Positions 45,739 to 56,352 are shown, counted from the stretch's first letter. The stretch is DNA of 64,000 nucleotides from Mytilisepta virgata (GCA_028015205.1 CM051514.1:21902150-21966149), one strand, 5' to 3'. Notes: generated by a model not told the origin, from the letters alone. Program-made: numbers and translations.

Positions 45739-47855
45739 AGAGGCTCACTAGAGCCTGTATCGCTCACCTGGAGTCTAGTTTTCATTGGACAATTAATCAA
45801 CTATTTGACCAAGTTTGTTGCAATTGGTTGAATTGTTCAGGGAAAATTTGTTGAAGATTTATTGTTCATAAGGTTTAATGTTAAAATATGTTCCCTAATG
45901 GTGGTAGTCCTGGCAGGAAGTTGACAAAATTGACCAGGAATAAAGGTGAACCTTAAATAAATGTAACAGAACCCGACCTCAAATTACACAAACCACTAAC
46001 TCCTAAATAGAATTTGGGATTCCCTTCAAAATTTCAGGGTAGGTAGATCTCAACATGGCAAACATTTTTCAATTTATATTTCACTTCTATCTCAAATAGT
46101 TTTGGAGATAAATGCAAAAATGTTAAAATTTTGAAAATTTGACAAAAAAAGGGCAATAACTCCTAAATGGGTTTTGGGATTTCCTTTAAAATTTCAGGGT
46201 ATGTAGATCTCAACATGGCAAACATTTTTCAAATTTACATTTCACTTCTATCTCAAATAGTTTTGGAGATAAATGACGAAAAATGTTAAATTTTGAAAAT
46301 TTGACGAAAAAAGGGCAATAACTCCTAAATGGGTTTTGGGATTTCCTTTAAAATTTCAGGGTATGTAGATCTCAACATGGCAAACATTTTTCAAATTTAC
46401 ATTTCACTTCTATCTCAAATAGTTTTAGAGATAAATGACGAAAAATGTTAAATTTTGAAAATTTGACGAAAAAAGGGCAATAACTCCTAAATGGGTTTTG
46501 GGATTTCCTTCAAAATTTCAGGGTATGTAGATCTCAAAATGGCAAACATTTTACAAATTTAGATTTCACTTCTATCTCAAATAGTTTTGGAGATAAATGA
46601 CAAAAAATGTTAAATTATGACGAAAAATGTTAAATTTTGAAAATTTGACGAAAAAAGGGCAATAACTCCTAAATGGGTTTTAGGATTTCCTTCGAAATTT
46701 CAGGTTAGGTAGATCTTGTCATGCTGATCAATTTTACCCCATGTCAGATTTTTTATATCTGTAACGGTTTTTAAGTCATAAGCCAAAAACAACACATGCA
46801 CCCCTATATTCTATTTTTAGCTACGACAGCCGCCATGTTTTATGTCAGATCAAAATAAATTGAGGATCGTTTGTAGAGGACATGTTATAGGCCATTCCTA
46901 TTAAGTTTCAAACCAATCGCCCCAGCGGTTTCAGAGGAGAAGATTTTTGAATAAAAAAATTTAGAAAATTTGACAAAAAAAGGGCAACAACTCCTAAATG
47001 GGTTTTTACCTTTAAAATTTCAGGGTAGGTAGATCTCAACATGGCAAACATTTTTCAAATTTACGTTTCACTTCTATCTCAAATAGTTTTGGAGATAAAT
47101 GACGAAAAATGTTAAAATTTTAAAAATTTGACGAAAAAAGGGCAATAACTCCTAAACGGGTTTTGAAATTTCCTTCAAAATTTCAGGGTAGGTAGATCTT
47201 GTCATGCTGATCAATTTTACCCCTGTCAGATTTTCGATATCTGTAACGGTTTTTGAGTTATTAGCAAAAAACAGCAATTTACCCCTATGTTCTATTTTTA
47301 GTAACAGCGGCCATGTTTTTCGACGAATCAAAAATCCCCACATCAGTTCTATGCAGGGTACCCCAGGGAACATTCATACCAAGTTTGGTTCTAATTAGTC
47401 AAGTAGTTTCAGAGGAGAAGATTTTTGAAATAATAACATAAAAAAAGCCAAAAAATGTCAAAAAAGGGCAATAACTCTAACATCAGTTGACAGATTTTCA
47501 CGAAAATCAGCACACAGGTAGCTCTCATCATGCTGAACACTTTCATTCTGCCAGAATTTGCCGTAACCTAATGATTTTTGAGATATTTGCGAAAAACTGT
47601 TGTCTGACCCCTATGTTCTATTTTTAGTAACAGCGGCCATGTTTTTCGACGGATCAAAAATCCCCACATCAGTTCTATGCTGGATACCCCAAAGAACATT
47701 CATACCAAGTGTGGTTCCAATTGGTCAAGTAGTTTCAGAGGAGAAGAGTTTTGAAAAATTGTTAACAACGACGGACGACGACGACGGACGACGACGACGA
47801 CGACGGACGCCAAGTGATGGCAATAGCTCACATGGCCTTTGGCCGGGTGAGCTAA
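45739..47855 (+). mobile_element. Pearl/Helentron-like element, full length
   Basis: 5' end: hairpin AGGCTC-ACTA-GAGCCT then GTATCGCTCACCTGG. Core: tandem units of about 162 bp marked by GGGCAATAACTCCTAAATGG at 46151, 46313, 46475, 46657, 46982 and 47140, then two or three units of a second type with AACAGCGGCCATGTTTTTCG. Next a (GAC)n microsatellite (about 47766-47812). 3' end: ATGGCCTTTGGCCGGGTGAG then CTAA. GCTCACCTG near the 5' end is inverted as GGTGAGC at the 3' end. There is no transposase, so it is non-autonomous. The CTAA end behind a hairpin is Helitron/Helentron-like; the tandem core plus microsatellite matches pearl-type elements. Both are inferences from structure. Confidence 0.75.
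47766..47812. repeat. (GAC/GACGG)n microsatellite inside the element
   Basis: Run of ACGACGACGGACG units between the tandem core and the right end. The Arg/Val-rich frames across it are artefacts. Confidence 0.9.
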
Positions 47856-48119
47856 AAAAACAAACAAACAAAAACTCCCCAAAAAAACAAACAAAAAACT
47901 GTTTGCAGGGGGTATAATAAATGGTCCATTCTGACCATTTTCACTTATTCAGTAATCCACTAAAATGACTCATGTAACTGTTCAGTCAGAACAAGTAATA
48001 AAGTTCAATAATTTGTTCTAAAACAGGTCAAACAGCAGGCTAACAACAGTTAAACTATCGTACCACATAACATAATCTACGGTGTAACAGTATACCGTCA
48101 CTTCCTGAATTATGAATTA

Positions 48120-48755
48120 TGTTATGATATTGTATTATTATATTCATTTTGTTATGATATTGTAATTATGATATTTATTTATCTTGGCCTAATTTGTTTT
48201 GTGTGGCCTTATAACATGTATAATATGTTTACATAATACTTATAGTTGTTTACCAAATAATGTTATAACTGCGCAGTTTAGAAATCACTGGAACAATAAT
48301 AGATACTGATGGAATGACTAGAACTTTCTATTTGACTTACGTAATAATTCTGGTGTGATTCGAACTTCTACCGTATTCCAGAAGTTTCCGTTCTACAGTA
48401 TATATACGGACAAGAAATTTAGACTTTCAGATCAGAACGTATTGGACCAGACATTCTTGTGTTCTCAGCTGTTGGATTTATTTACGTTTCACACATCGTA
48501 CTTTACAGACTTTTATTTTCGTTACATCATACTAGATTGTGACTGATTGGATATAATATTCCGTTTGGATTCCCGCTACAGTGACGAGAAGAATTCCGGA
48601 TTAGGAAAAGACGAAGGATTTTGAAGAGTTAAGTTGACATTTTAGTTTTTTTGTAATATTTTTTGTAAACTTTGTATATAATAAATCTTGTTAAATTTTA
48701 TTATTGATTTGTGTCTTTTGTTGGCTACAATTTAAAAGTGATTTCGGCCGTAACA
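48120..48755 (+). repeat. 5' LTR
   Basis: Starts TGTTATGATATTGTATTATT and ends GATTTCGGCCGTAACA. The first 30 bp are partly duplicated directly inside the LTR (TGTTATGATATTGTAATTAT). It holds AATAAA (in ATATAATAAATCTTG, about 48680) near the 3' part. The 63-codon frame inside is not a gene. Confidence 0.95.
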
Positions 48756-48760
48756 GAAAT

Positions 48761-48778
48761 TGGGGGCTCGTCCGGGAT
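48761..48778 (+). promoter_or_regulatory. Primer-binding site, tRNA-Pro type
   Basis: TGGGGGCTCGTCCGGGAT lies five bases after the LTR. It is the same 18-mer used by gammaretroviruses primed with tRNA-Pro, so proline tRNA is the likely primer. The match is from memory and should be checked against molluscan tRNA-Pro. Confidence 0.8.
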
Positions 48779-48843
48779 AACGTTCATATCTTATTAAATT
48801 TTTTCAGTATTTTTATTAGAATTAGCCAACAAAATTTTACAAA

Positions 48844-49990
48844 ATGGAATTTGATGCTGGTAAATTTTTGAAAACGCCAGACCTGGAAGGGTTTGATAAA
48901 TTAAAGAAAGAAGAACTAGTGTTGCTTGCTAAACATCTAAAAATAGATTTTAGAACATCTATGAGAAAACAAATTATAAAAAATTTGGTAATAGACAATT
49001 TAGTTGATTTAGAAATTTTTGGTGAAGAGGCTCTTGACCTCAAGGTCGAAAATGTTGATGCTTTAAAATTAAAACAGCTTGAATTAGAACACGAACTTAA
49101 ATTAAACAATTGGAAAAACAATTTGAAAACGAAGTTAAATTAAAACAATTAGAAAAAGAAGAAAAACAATTACAGGCAGAACTTGAAATGAGAGAAAGGT
49201 TAGAGATGGAGAAAATAAAAATAGAAATAGCTAAAGTAGAAAGCAACACTAAGTCAAAATCAGAACAATTTGAGGCAGCAAAAAATATACGTTTGGTTCC
49301 CAAATTTTGTGAAAAAACAGTTGATAAATTTTTTCCACAATTTGAGAAAATGCTCAAAATTTGAAATGGCCAAAGCCTTATTGGACTACAATGCTGCAAA
49401 GTGTTTTTGTGGGCAAGGCCGCTGAAATTTACTCAGCACTTTCTTCAGAAAAAAGTTCTGATTATGACACTGTTAAACAGGAAGTTTTGAAAGCTTATGA
49501 GCTAGTGCCAGAAGCATATAGGCAGAAATTTAGGTCTTATAAAAAGTTTGAAACACAAACCTATGTTGAATTTGCTAGGAAAAAAGAAGATTTATTTGAT
49601 AAATGGCTTACGTCAAAGAAAATAGATAACAATTTTGATAAATTAAGACAATTAATGTTATTAGAAGAGTTCAAGCAGTGTGTTAATTTAGACTGAAAAA
49701 CACATTTAGATGACAAAACTGTTGAGACATTGCAAGATGCAGCTGTTGTTTCCGATAATTATACTTTTTCACATAAAAGAAGTTTCAAAGGTCAAAATTT
49801 TACTTCAAGCGGAAATTACAAAAATCAAAGCACTGAGCGTACTGATAGTAAGCCTGTTGCACGGAATAAGAGTCCGTCTAGTTATAATATGTCTGGTCCA
49901 AAATTTGATACTTTTGAGAAGAAGTCACTAACTTATGCTTATTGTAAGAAAAATGGTCACCTGATGGCTGATTGTTTTAGACTCCAGAAG
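48844..49990 (+). pseudogene. gag (broken)
   Basis: ATG 48844 (MEFDAGKFLKTPDLEGF) opens a protein with a Glu/Lys-rich coiled segment, then EIYSALSSEKSSDYDTVKQE and AYELVPEAYRQKFRS, which resembles SCAN/gag capsid sequence. A one-base slip near 49100, another near 49355 and a TGA at 49694 interrupt it. The nucleocapsid knuckle reads YAYCKKNGHLMADC (about 49936-49977). The usual first Cys is Tyr, so the CCHC is degenerate. Gag forms the virus-like particle. Confidence 0.8.
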
Positions 49991-50089
49991 AAGAATGAAA
50001 GAGATCATAAGCCCAAGTCCAGTGCTTGTACGACACCCGTTGTTACCAATAAGTTGGAATGTCCTGCGAGTCAGGCTTTTAAGTCCAGT

Positions 50090-50500
50090 TTTTGTGGTTA
50101 CATGGAGGATTATAAACCTTTTATGTCTGATGGGTTTGTTTCTATTGTTAATAATACTACTCCTCAGCCTATTAAGATTTTACGGGACACTGGAGCTTCT
50201 CAGTCTTTGTTGTTAGAAGGTGTGTTGCCTTTGTCCGAGGAGACGTCCGTTGGTGCCTCCGTTTTGTTACGAGGTGTGGAGTTAGGTTGTATAGATGTTC
50301 CCCTCCATCGTATTTATTTGAAGTCAGATAGATTTAATTACTGGACCAGTTGTTGTGAGTGTTCGTCCTACTCTCCCTGTTGAGGGTGTTTCATTATTGC
50401 TAGGAAATGATCTAGCTAGGAACAAAGTGGTTGCTGAACCAATTGTTACAAGTGAACCGGTGGTGGATATTAAATCACCTGAAGGTGATGCTGAACTGTA
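50090..50500 (+). pseudogene. Aspartic protease domain (broken)
   Basis: DTGASQSLLLEGVLPL (about 50188-50235) is the catalytic DTG/A motif. LLLGNDLARNKVV (about 50395-50433) is the C-terminal part of the fold. A frameshift near 50335 separates the two. Confidence 0.85.
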
Positions 50501-50639
50501 TCCAGCTTGTGTTGTTACTAGGACGATGGCAAGAAAACAAGACGAGGATTTACAAGAAGGCCAGTATGATTATATGGACCTTTCTGACTCTTTCTTTGCC
50601 GACATTGAAGGTCCCGGTAGCTCAGAAAAGGTCATAATA

Positions 50640-51970
50640 AGACCACATGGTACTAACAAACGTGTAATTATGCCATGGCCAGACGTAAACAGCCATTCAT
50701 TAGACAAAAGAACATTTAGGGAAGAACAGAATAAAGACCCTGAGGTTCTTCAGCTCTGCAAGAGGGCTCTACCCCAAGGAGAAGCAGAAAAAGTGGCCGA
50801 ATGTTACTACCATCAAGACGGCATTTTGATGAGGAAGTGGAGGCCCCCTGATGCTATCCCAGAGGAGGAATGGAGAGTGGTATACCATGTGGTGGTGCCT
50901 AAAGTCTAAAGGCAAGAAATTATTGGTCTTGCCCATGACACCCCCTTGGCTGGACATTTAGGTATAAGGAAGACTTGCCTTAAGATATTACAACATTTCT
51001 ACTGGCCCAGACTTAGAAATGATGTCACAGAATACTGCAAATCATGCCATATATGCCAGGTTGTTGGCAAGCCTAACCATAAAATACCACCAGCACCACT
51101 TCTGCCAATTCCAGCCTTTAAAGAACCTTTCAGCCGAGTACTTATTGATTGCGTTGGACCTTTACCAAAGACCAAGACTGGAAATGCTTATTTACAGACG
51201 ATCATGTGTACATCCACTCGCTTTCCTGAGGCTATTCCCTTAAGGAATATCAAGACACAAACTATTGTCAAAGCTCTTATCAAATTTTTCACATTAGTAG
51301 GACTTCCTAAGTCTATACAGTCCGACCAGGGTTCAAATTTTATGTCAGGTTTATTTCAGCAGGTCGTTTATCAGTTAGGGATTGCTCAGTTTAGATCAAG
51401 TGCTTATCATCCAGAATCTCAAGGTGCCTTAGAACGTTTTCATCAAACACTGAAGAACATGATTAGAACTTTTTGTCTTCAATTTGACAGGGACTGGGAT
51501 GATGGTGTTCACTTTCTACTTTTTGCGGTCCGAGAGGCTGTTCAAGAATCCCTTTCGTTTTAGCCCCTTTGAGTTAGTGTTTGGTCATACTGTAAGGGGA
51601 CCTTTGAAATTGATTAAGGAAAAATGGCTTACTGAACACACTGACTTGAATCTTCTAGACTATGTATCTAGATTTAAAGAAAATTGTATACTGCTTGTCA
51701 AATTGCTCAGAAAAACTTAAAAACTGTACAGAATAAGATGAAAATATGGTATGATAAAGATGCCAGGGACAGAGTTTTTGAGCCTGGTGATAAGGTACTT
51801 GTATTTTTGCCAGTCCCTGGGCATCCTTTACAGGCTAAATACTGTGATCCTTATACAATTGACAGTAAAATCAATGATTTGAATTGTATTGTAAAAACTC
51901 CAGGTCGGCGTAAACAAAATAGAGTGTGTCACATTAATATGTTAAAACCATATTTTGAGCGTACTAATGA
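50640..51970 (+). pseudogene. Integrase with HHCC, D,D,E core and GPY/F-like module (broken)
   Basis: A linker precedes a stop codon (TAA) at 50907. Next comes the zinc-binding HHCC domain (HDTPLAGHLGI ... CKSCHICQ, about 50936-51060) and the catalytic triad in VLIDCVGPLP (about 51139), SDQGSNF (about 51322) and SQGALERFHQTLK (about 51417). Frameshifts lie near 51560 and 51685. The C-terminal part has GDKVLVFLPVPGHPLQAKYC then DPYTID, a degenerate GPY/F module, and NRVCHINMLKPYF. Integrase inserts the cDNA into the host genome. Confidence 0.9.
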
Positions 51971-52345
51971 AGGTGAGAGTAAACCAGTTGCCACTTTAGC
52001 CATGGTTAAATCGGAGAACGATCATGACAAACCAGACGTAATTGAACCATCTTTTGATTCCAAGACTATGGAACAAACAGTTAGATTGAAAAATTCTGAA
52101 ATTTTGTCAAATTTAGACTCAAAACTTGCACATCTGACTTTCGATCGCAGAGAAAAATTGAAAACTTTGGTATTTTCTTTTAAAAATCTTTTTCCAGGTG
52201 TGCCAAACAAAACCACTGCTGTTTGTCATGATGTTGATGTAGGCGATGCTTCTCCAATTAAGCAACATCCTTACCGGCTCAATCCACTTAAACTTCATTT
52301 GTTTATGAGACAAGAAATTAGATATATGCTTTATCTAGATTTTAT
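51970..52345 (+). pseudogene. N-terminal reverse transcriptase fragment, downstream of integrase
   Basis: In the same frame as the integrase C-terminus the protein continues with KLAHLTFDRREKLKTLVFSF then KNLFPGVPNKTTAVCHDVDV then GDASPIKQHPYRLNP. That is the usual start of Ty3/gypsy RT (FPxVPxKTTxxxHDIDxGDAxPIKQxPYRL). It stops at about LYLDFI and joins sequence leading to the polypurine tract, so the palm, YxDD and RNase H are gone. Confidence 0.85.
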
Positions 52346-52432
52346 TAAAACACTGTATACATACTATATATTTTTGTATATATTGTTCATGCGAAGTTCT
52401 CGTTACCCTCCAACTTCTTTTAAGGGGGGAGG

Positions 52433-53068
52433 TGTTATGATATTGTATTATTATATTCATTTTGTTATGATATTGTAATTATGATATTTATTTATCTTGG
52501 CCTAATTTGTTTTGTGTGGCCTTATAACATGTATAATATGTTTACATAATACTTATAGTTGTTTACCAAATAATGTTATAACTGCGCAGTTTAGAAATCA
52601 CTGGAACAATAATAGATACTGATGGAATGACTAGAACTTTCTATTTGACTTACGTAATAATTCTGGTGTGATTCGAACTTCTACCGTATTCCAGAAGTTT
52701 CCGTTCTACAGTATATACACGGACAAGAAATTTAGACTTTCAGATCAGAACGTATTGGACCAGACATTCTTGTGTTCTCGGCTGTTGGATTTATTTACGT
52801 TTCACACATCGTACTTGACAGACTTTTATTTTCGTTACATCATACTAGATTGTGACTGATTGGATATAATATTCCGTTTGGATTCCCGCAACAGTGACGA
52901 GAAGAATTCCGGATTAGGAAAAGACGAAGGATTTTGAAGAGTTAAGTTGGCATTTTAGTTTTTTTGTAATATTTTTTGTAAACTTTGTATATAATAAATC
53001 TTGTTAAATTTTATTATTGATTTGTGTCTTTTGTTGGCTACAATTTAAAGGTGATTTCGGCCGTAACA
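52433..53068 (+). repeat. 3' LTR
   Basis: Same length and ends as the 5' LTR, preceded by the polypurine tract. Differences seen by eye: TATATATAC/TATATACAC, CTCAGCTG/CTCGGCTG, ACTTTACAG/ACTTGACAG, CCGCTACAG/CCGCAACAG, GTTGACAT/GTTGGCAT and TTAAAAGTG/TTAAAGGTG. Confidence 0.95.
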
Positions 53069-53082
53069 ATTATCAGAGATAC

Positions 53083-53590
53083 AATTCTTTGATACCAATT
53101 TTCATGCACAAGATGTGATTTACGACTCATCAGTTGTGCTCAAGGCCTAAAATGTTGAAATCCAAAACAATAATCCAAAAGGTTGAAGAGCAATTCAAAA
53201 TTTCCAAAATTACCAAAAGGGGTTATGCCAAAACGTTTTAATGACATAGACACGCACGAGAGAGATACTCCTTAGGTTTTGCAAAATTTTACATTTGTAA
53301 CAGTATATTCTAAGTATCAGTTTCGGGTTAGTATCAAAATACTAGCAACTGAGCTGGGGATATCCTCGGGGACTTGGGATATCGACTCCAATGGTAAAAA
53401 TACAATTCTTTGATACCAAATTTAATGCACAAGATGAGCACATTTCATCGATTTAAATCACATCAGTTGTATTCAAGGCTTAAAATGTTGGAATCCAATA
53501 CAATAATCCAAAAGGTTGAAGAGCAATTCAAAATCACCAAAATGACCAAAAGGGGTTATACCAAAACCATCAAAGGACATATAACTGCAC
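53083..53590. repeat. Two direct copies of a dispersed repeat
   Basis: Copy 1 (about 53083-53240) and copy 2 (about 53399-53575) share ATACAATTCTTTGATACCA, CAATAATCCAAAAGGTTGAA and GACCAAAAGGGGTTAT-like phrases about 318 bp apart. The 110-codon frame here is a repeat shadow. Confidence 0.7.
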
Positions 53591-53748
53591 AAGGAGATAC
53601 TCAAATGAAAAGAGTTCATGTAAAACAAAGAATTAACATAGATTCAAAAAAAATTACAGTTGTATATTTGTTCTGTGTTTACAAAACTAATGTTAAAGAT
53701 AGTAGCAGAAAATGGCATCATAAACATCGCATGTGCAAGTAAATAAAC

Positions 53749-54060
53749 CAGAGGCTCCAAGCAGCCTGTATCGCTCACCTGATATTTCCATTTGTTCAAA
53801 ATTTAAGGGACCTTGAGATTAACATCCATGCCATGTTTGGTTTCAATCCATTCAGATATTTTCAAGAAAGAAGCCGTCTGTATGTATTTTTCATAAGGTC
53901 CTATGTTAAACTAAGTCTTCCGCAGAAGGTCATCATGGATGACAGATCGGCACCAAAGTAACAACACTTAACCAGAACGTCATAAGGAACATTCATGCTG
54001 TTTCGTTTCAATCCATTCAGTGGTTTTCTAGATGAAGATTTTTGTATGAAATTTTCCGTA
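53749..54060 (+). mobile_element. Pearl/Helentron-like element, 5' fragment
   Basis: Starts CAGAGGCTCCAAGCAGCCTG then TATCGCTCACCTG. It holds about one and a half degraded core units with the CCATTCAG...TTTTC phrases and a TAAGGTCCTATGTTAAACTA phrase. No 3' end was found; the hairpin at the 5' end is degraded. Confidence 0.6.
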
Positions 54061-54604
54061 GGAGCATATCGGAATAATTATAACGGACCGCGCAATGCCC
54101 AAGTTTTTTTTAGAATTGCCCACCAACTATCCTATCCACGTCCGATGGTTATTGACTTCGTTGAACGAGGGCATCCTTTATCTGGTGAAATTTCGTTTTT
54201 ACCGTGGAAAAACACGGTGGATGGTCGGCAGATCGATATAATAAAACGGTTAAAAATTAACTTTATGGTTTTTTATTAATTTAATTCCAATCCTATTCAT
54301 AATTTTACAATTCTTCCTTTTGATGCCGAGGTAATTCTTAGCTGAGTTTGGATACCTGTTTGTTTTAATTGTTTTGATTTTTGATGGTTGTGCTTATTAA
54401 TTCATTATTATATCTTTAACCGGTTTTCCAATATTTTGATCTCGAGCACTGCTGTTGTGTTGTCAGTCAACGAAATGGCCATACAGTGCATCAGATTTAT
54501 TTCGGTATTTTGTGATACGTTTTATTCCTATACAGTCAGGAGTTTTTTTTACGTTCGTAATAATACATTTGTCCAACATCGGTGTCAGCATAAATAAATG
54601 GGTC
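54061..54604. other. Unannotated stretch
   Basis: The end of a 94-codon frame here (SGEISFLPWKNTVDG) gave no family I recognise. No repeat ends were seen. Confidence 0.3.
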
Positions 54605-54612
54605 ACCTGTAT

Positions 54613-55365
54613 CAAAGGGGCTCGTTACAATTGACACAGTATGTCATCTGTGACTGATCCGGCCCCGATCTATAATACCATAACAAAAGGGAGGAATCAA
54701 TTCCGAGAGCGCCAAATTTCAAATCGTCAGAATTTTTTTCTGTTCTCCATCCAGTCTGCATTTGTGATTATTTCTGCAGTAAAATGGTTATATTTTAACA
54801 AAATGCCTACCTTTTAGCTCTAATTTCCCACCAATCGGTTGTATTGGCTCATTTTAGTCCCATTTCTGATGAAATCAGAACTTCACTGTCCGGAAGTGAC
54901 CCACATTTGTACAATTACCGCCAAATTTGACATATCCATTCCGGAGATAATTTGGAACTAACTTTTTTTATCGGAATTCCTTTGGGGTCAAGTATGTGAG
55001 GATAGGAAAACTCTGGTAAGTTCCAAATTATCTCCGGAATGGATATGTCAAATTTGCGGAAATTATACAAATGTGGGTCACTTCCGGACAGTGAAGTTCT
55101 GATTTCATCAGAAATTGGACTAAAATGAGCCAATACAACCGATTGGTGGGAAATTAGAGCTAATATGTAGGCATTTTGTTAAAATATTAACATTTTACTA
55201 CAGAAATAAGCAAAAATGCAGACTGGATGGAGAACAGAAAAAAATTTCTGACGATTTGAAATTTGGCGCTCTCGGAATTGATTCCTCCCTTTTGTTATGG
55301 TATTATAGATCGGGGTTGGATCAGTCACAGATGACATACTGTGTCAATTGTAACGAGCCCCTGTG
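54613..55365. mobile_element. hAT-like non-autonomous element with long palindromic arms
   Basis: The left end CAAAGGGGCTCGTTACAATT is inverted at the right end (AATTGTAACGAGCCCCTGTG). The arms stay complementary for about 340 bp each around a short centre at about 54962-55015. The flanks share CCTGTAT (54606-54612 and 55366-55372), or ACCTGTAT/GCCTGTAT as an 8-bp repeat with one mismatch. An 8-bp duplication and CA(R)NG-type ends fit the hAT superfamily. No transposase is encoded. Confidence 0.75.
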
Positions 55366-55372
55366 CCTGTAT

Positions 55373-56080
55373 ACCAGAGACATGAGAGAATGATTGACAA
55401 TAATCTTGACCGCGGTATATTGTTTGAAGTAACGGGTCAGGGTATTATGAACTTGGTTGTTTAACATGAATTGACGGGTGTCAAAATATGTATCTTTGGC
55501 AAGACCACAGAAATCTCGTGCAAAAACTGGCGGGAAAATATACGACGGTATGATAAAATCTTCAATCAATACAATTTGGAAAAATAACTAATGTATGCCA
55601 TAAAAGGCAGACTAACGGATGTTTGGGACAAATATTGAATTTGGTTATATCGTCAACGGGGAAATTTGATATGATCTATTGCGACCAATAACGAATGAAA
55701 TGTATAAAAGATAGATTTTCAATAGTTTTGTTGTATTTGTATTTGAGGAAAATTCCCAGCACAGGAAACTTTACATTTTGTAACAGACGGCGAAATTTGA
55801 TTTCATCTTAGAACGAAATAAAAGTTAATGACATTTATTCCGTTATGTACAAAATGTATTAGTATGGGAAGCATATAAAAATGTTGTTATCATTACATTT
55901 TTTCAAAAGATAACATTTTTAAGAACCAAATATGTGCAATTTGACTATATGTATTAAGAAAAAAAAGCACTAAAGACCAAACAAACAAAAAAAATCTCAA
56001 TTGATGACATTTATTTCGTAATAAATTGTAATCCAATTTGAAGAAAATAACGAAATAAAAGACAGACAGCGTTAAAGAGT
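55373..56080. other. Unannotated stretch with decayed repeat units
   Basis: A minus-strand frame at 55381-55569 (phrases FARDFCGLAKDTYFDTRQFM and NTLTRYFKQYTAVK) looks protein-like but matches no family I recognise. Phrases such as AACGGGGAAATTTGATATGA and ATGACATTTATTYCGT resemble very decayed units of the next minisatellite. Confidence 0.3.
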
Positions 56081-56082
56081 TA

Positions 56083-56352
56083 AACGGGGAAATTTCAGGA
56101 ACAGTATATAAGACAGTGTTTCAGAGATACACGGGGAAATTTCAGGAACAGTATATAAGACAGTGTTTCAGAGATACACGGGGAAATTTCAGGAACAGTA
56201 TATAAGACACTGTTTCAAAGATACACGGGGAATTTGAGGAACAGTATATAAGACGGTGTTTCAAAGATACACGGGGAAATTTGAGGAACAGTATATAAGA
56301 CAGTGTTTCAGAGATACACGGGGATATTTGAGGAACAGTATATAAGACAGTT
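56083..56352. repeat. 47-bp minisatellite, six copies, TATATAAG in each
   Basis: Unit ACGGGGAAATTTSAGGAACA then GTATATAAGACAGTGTTTCA then RAGATAC. The TATATAAG octamer is at 56105, 56152, 56199, 56245, 56292 and 56339 (spacing 47, 47, 46, 47, 47). The copies are nearly identical, so the array is recent or homogenised. Confidence 0.95.

Larger units (their letters stand above)
48120..53068 (+). mobile_element. Ty3/gypsy LTR retrotransposon with gag-PR-IN-RT order, RT/RH deleted
   Basis: Two 636-bp LTRs (TGTTATG...CCGTAACA) differ at about six positions by eye. Flanks carry the 4-bp direct repeat ATTA (48116-48119 and 53069-53072). PBS at 48761-48778; polypurine tract AAGGGGGGAGG at about 52422-52432. 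The interior reads gag, protease, integrase with GPY/F-like module, then only the N-terminal part of RT. Integrase before RT is the order known in the Gmr1-like group of Ty3/gypsy elements; the usual order is PR-RT-RH-IN. Several stop codons and frameshifts and the lost RT core make it non-autonomous. LTR similarity suggests a recent insertion. Confidence 0.9.

Noticed and set aside
47600..47917. Arg/Asp-rich frame near the GAC repeat
   Set aside because: Generated by the (GAC)n microsatellite in the pearl/Helentron-like element.
48355..48546. 63-codon frame present twice (also 52668-52859)
   Set aside because: It lies in both LTRs, shows no domain and is explained by LTR sequence identity.
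55381..55569. 82-codon minus-strand frame with protein-like composition
   Set aside because: No recognised family, no splice partners, next to a transposon; left unannotated as a gene.
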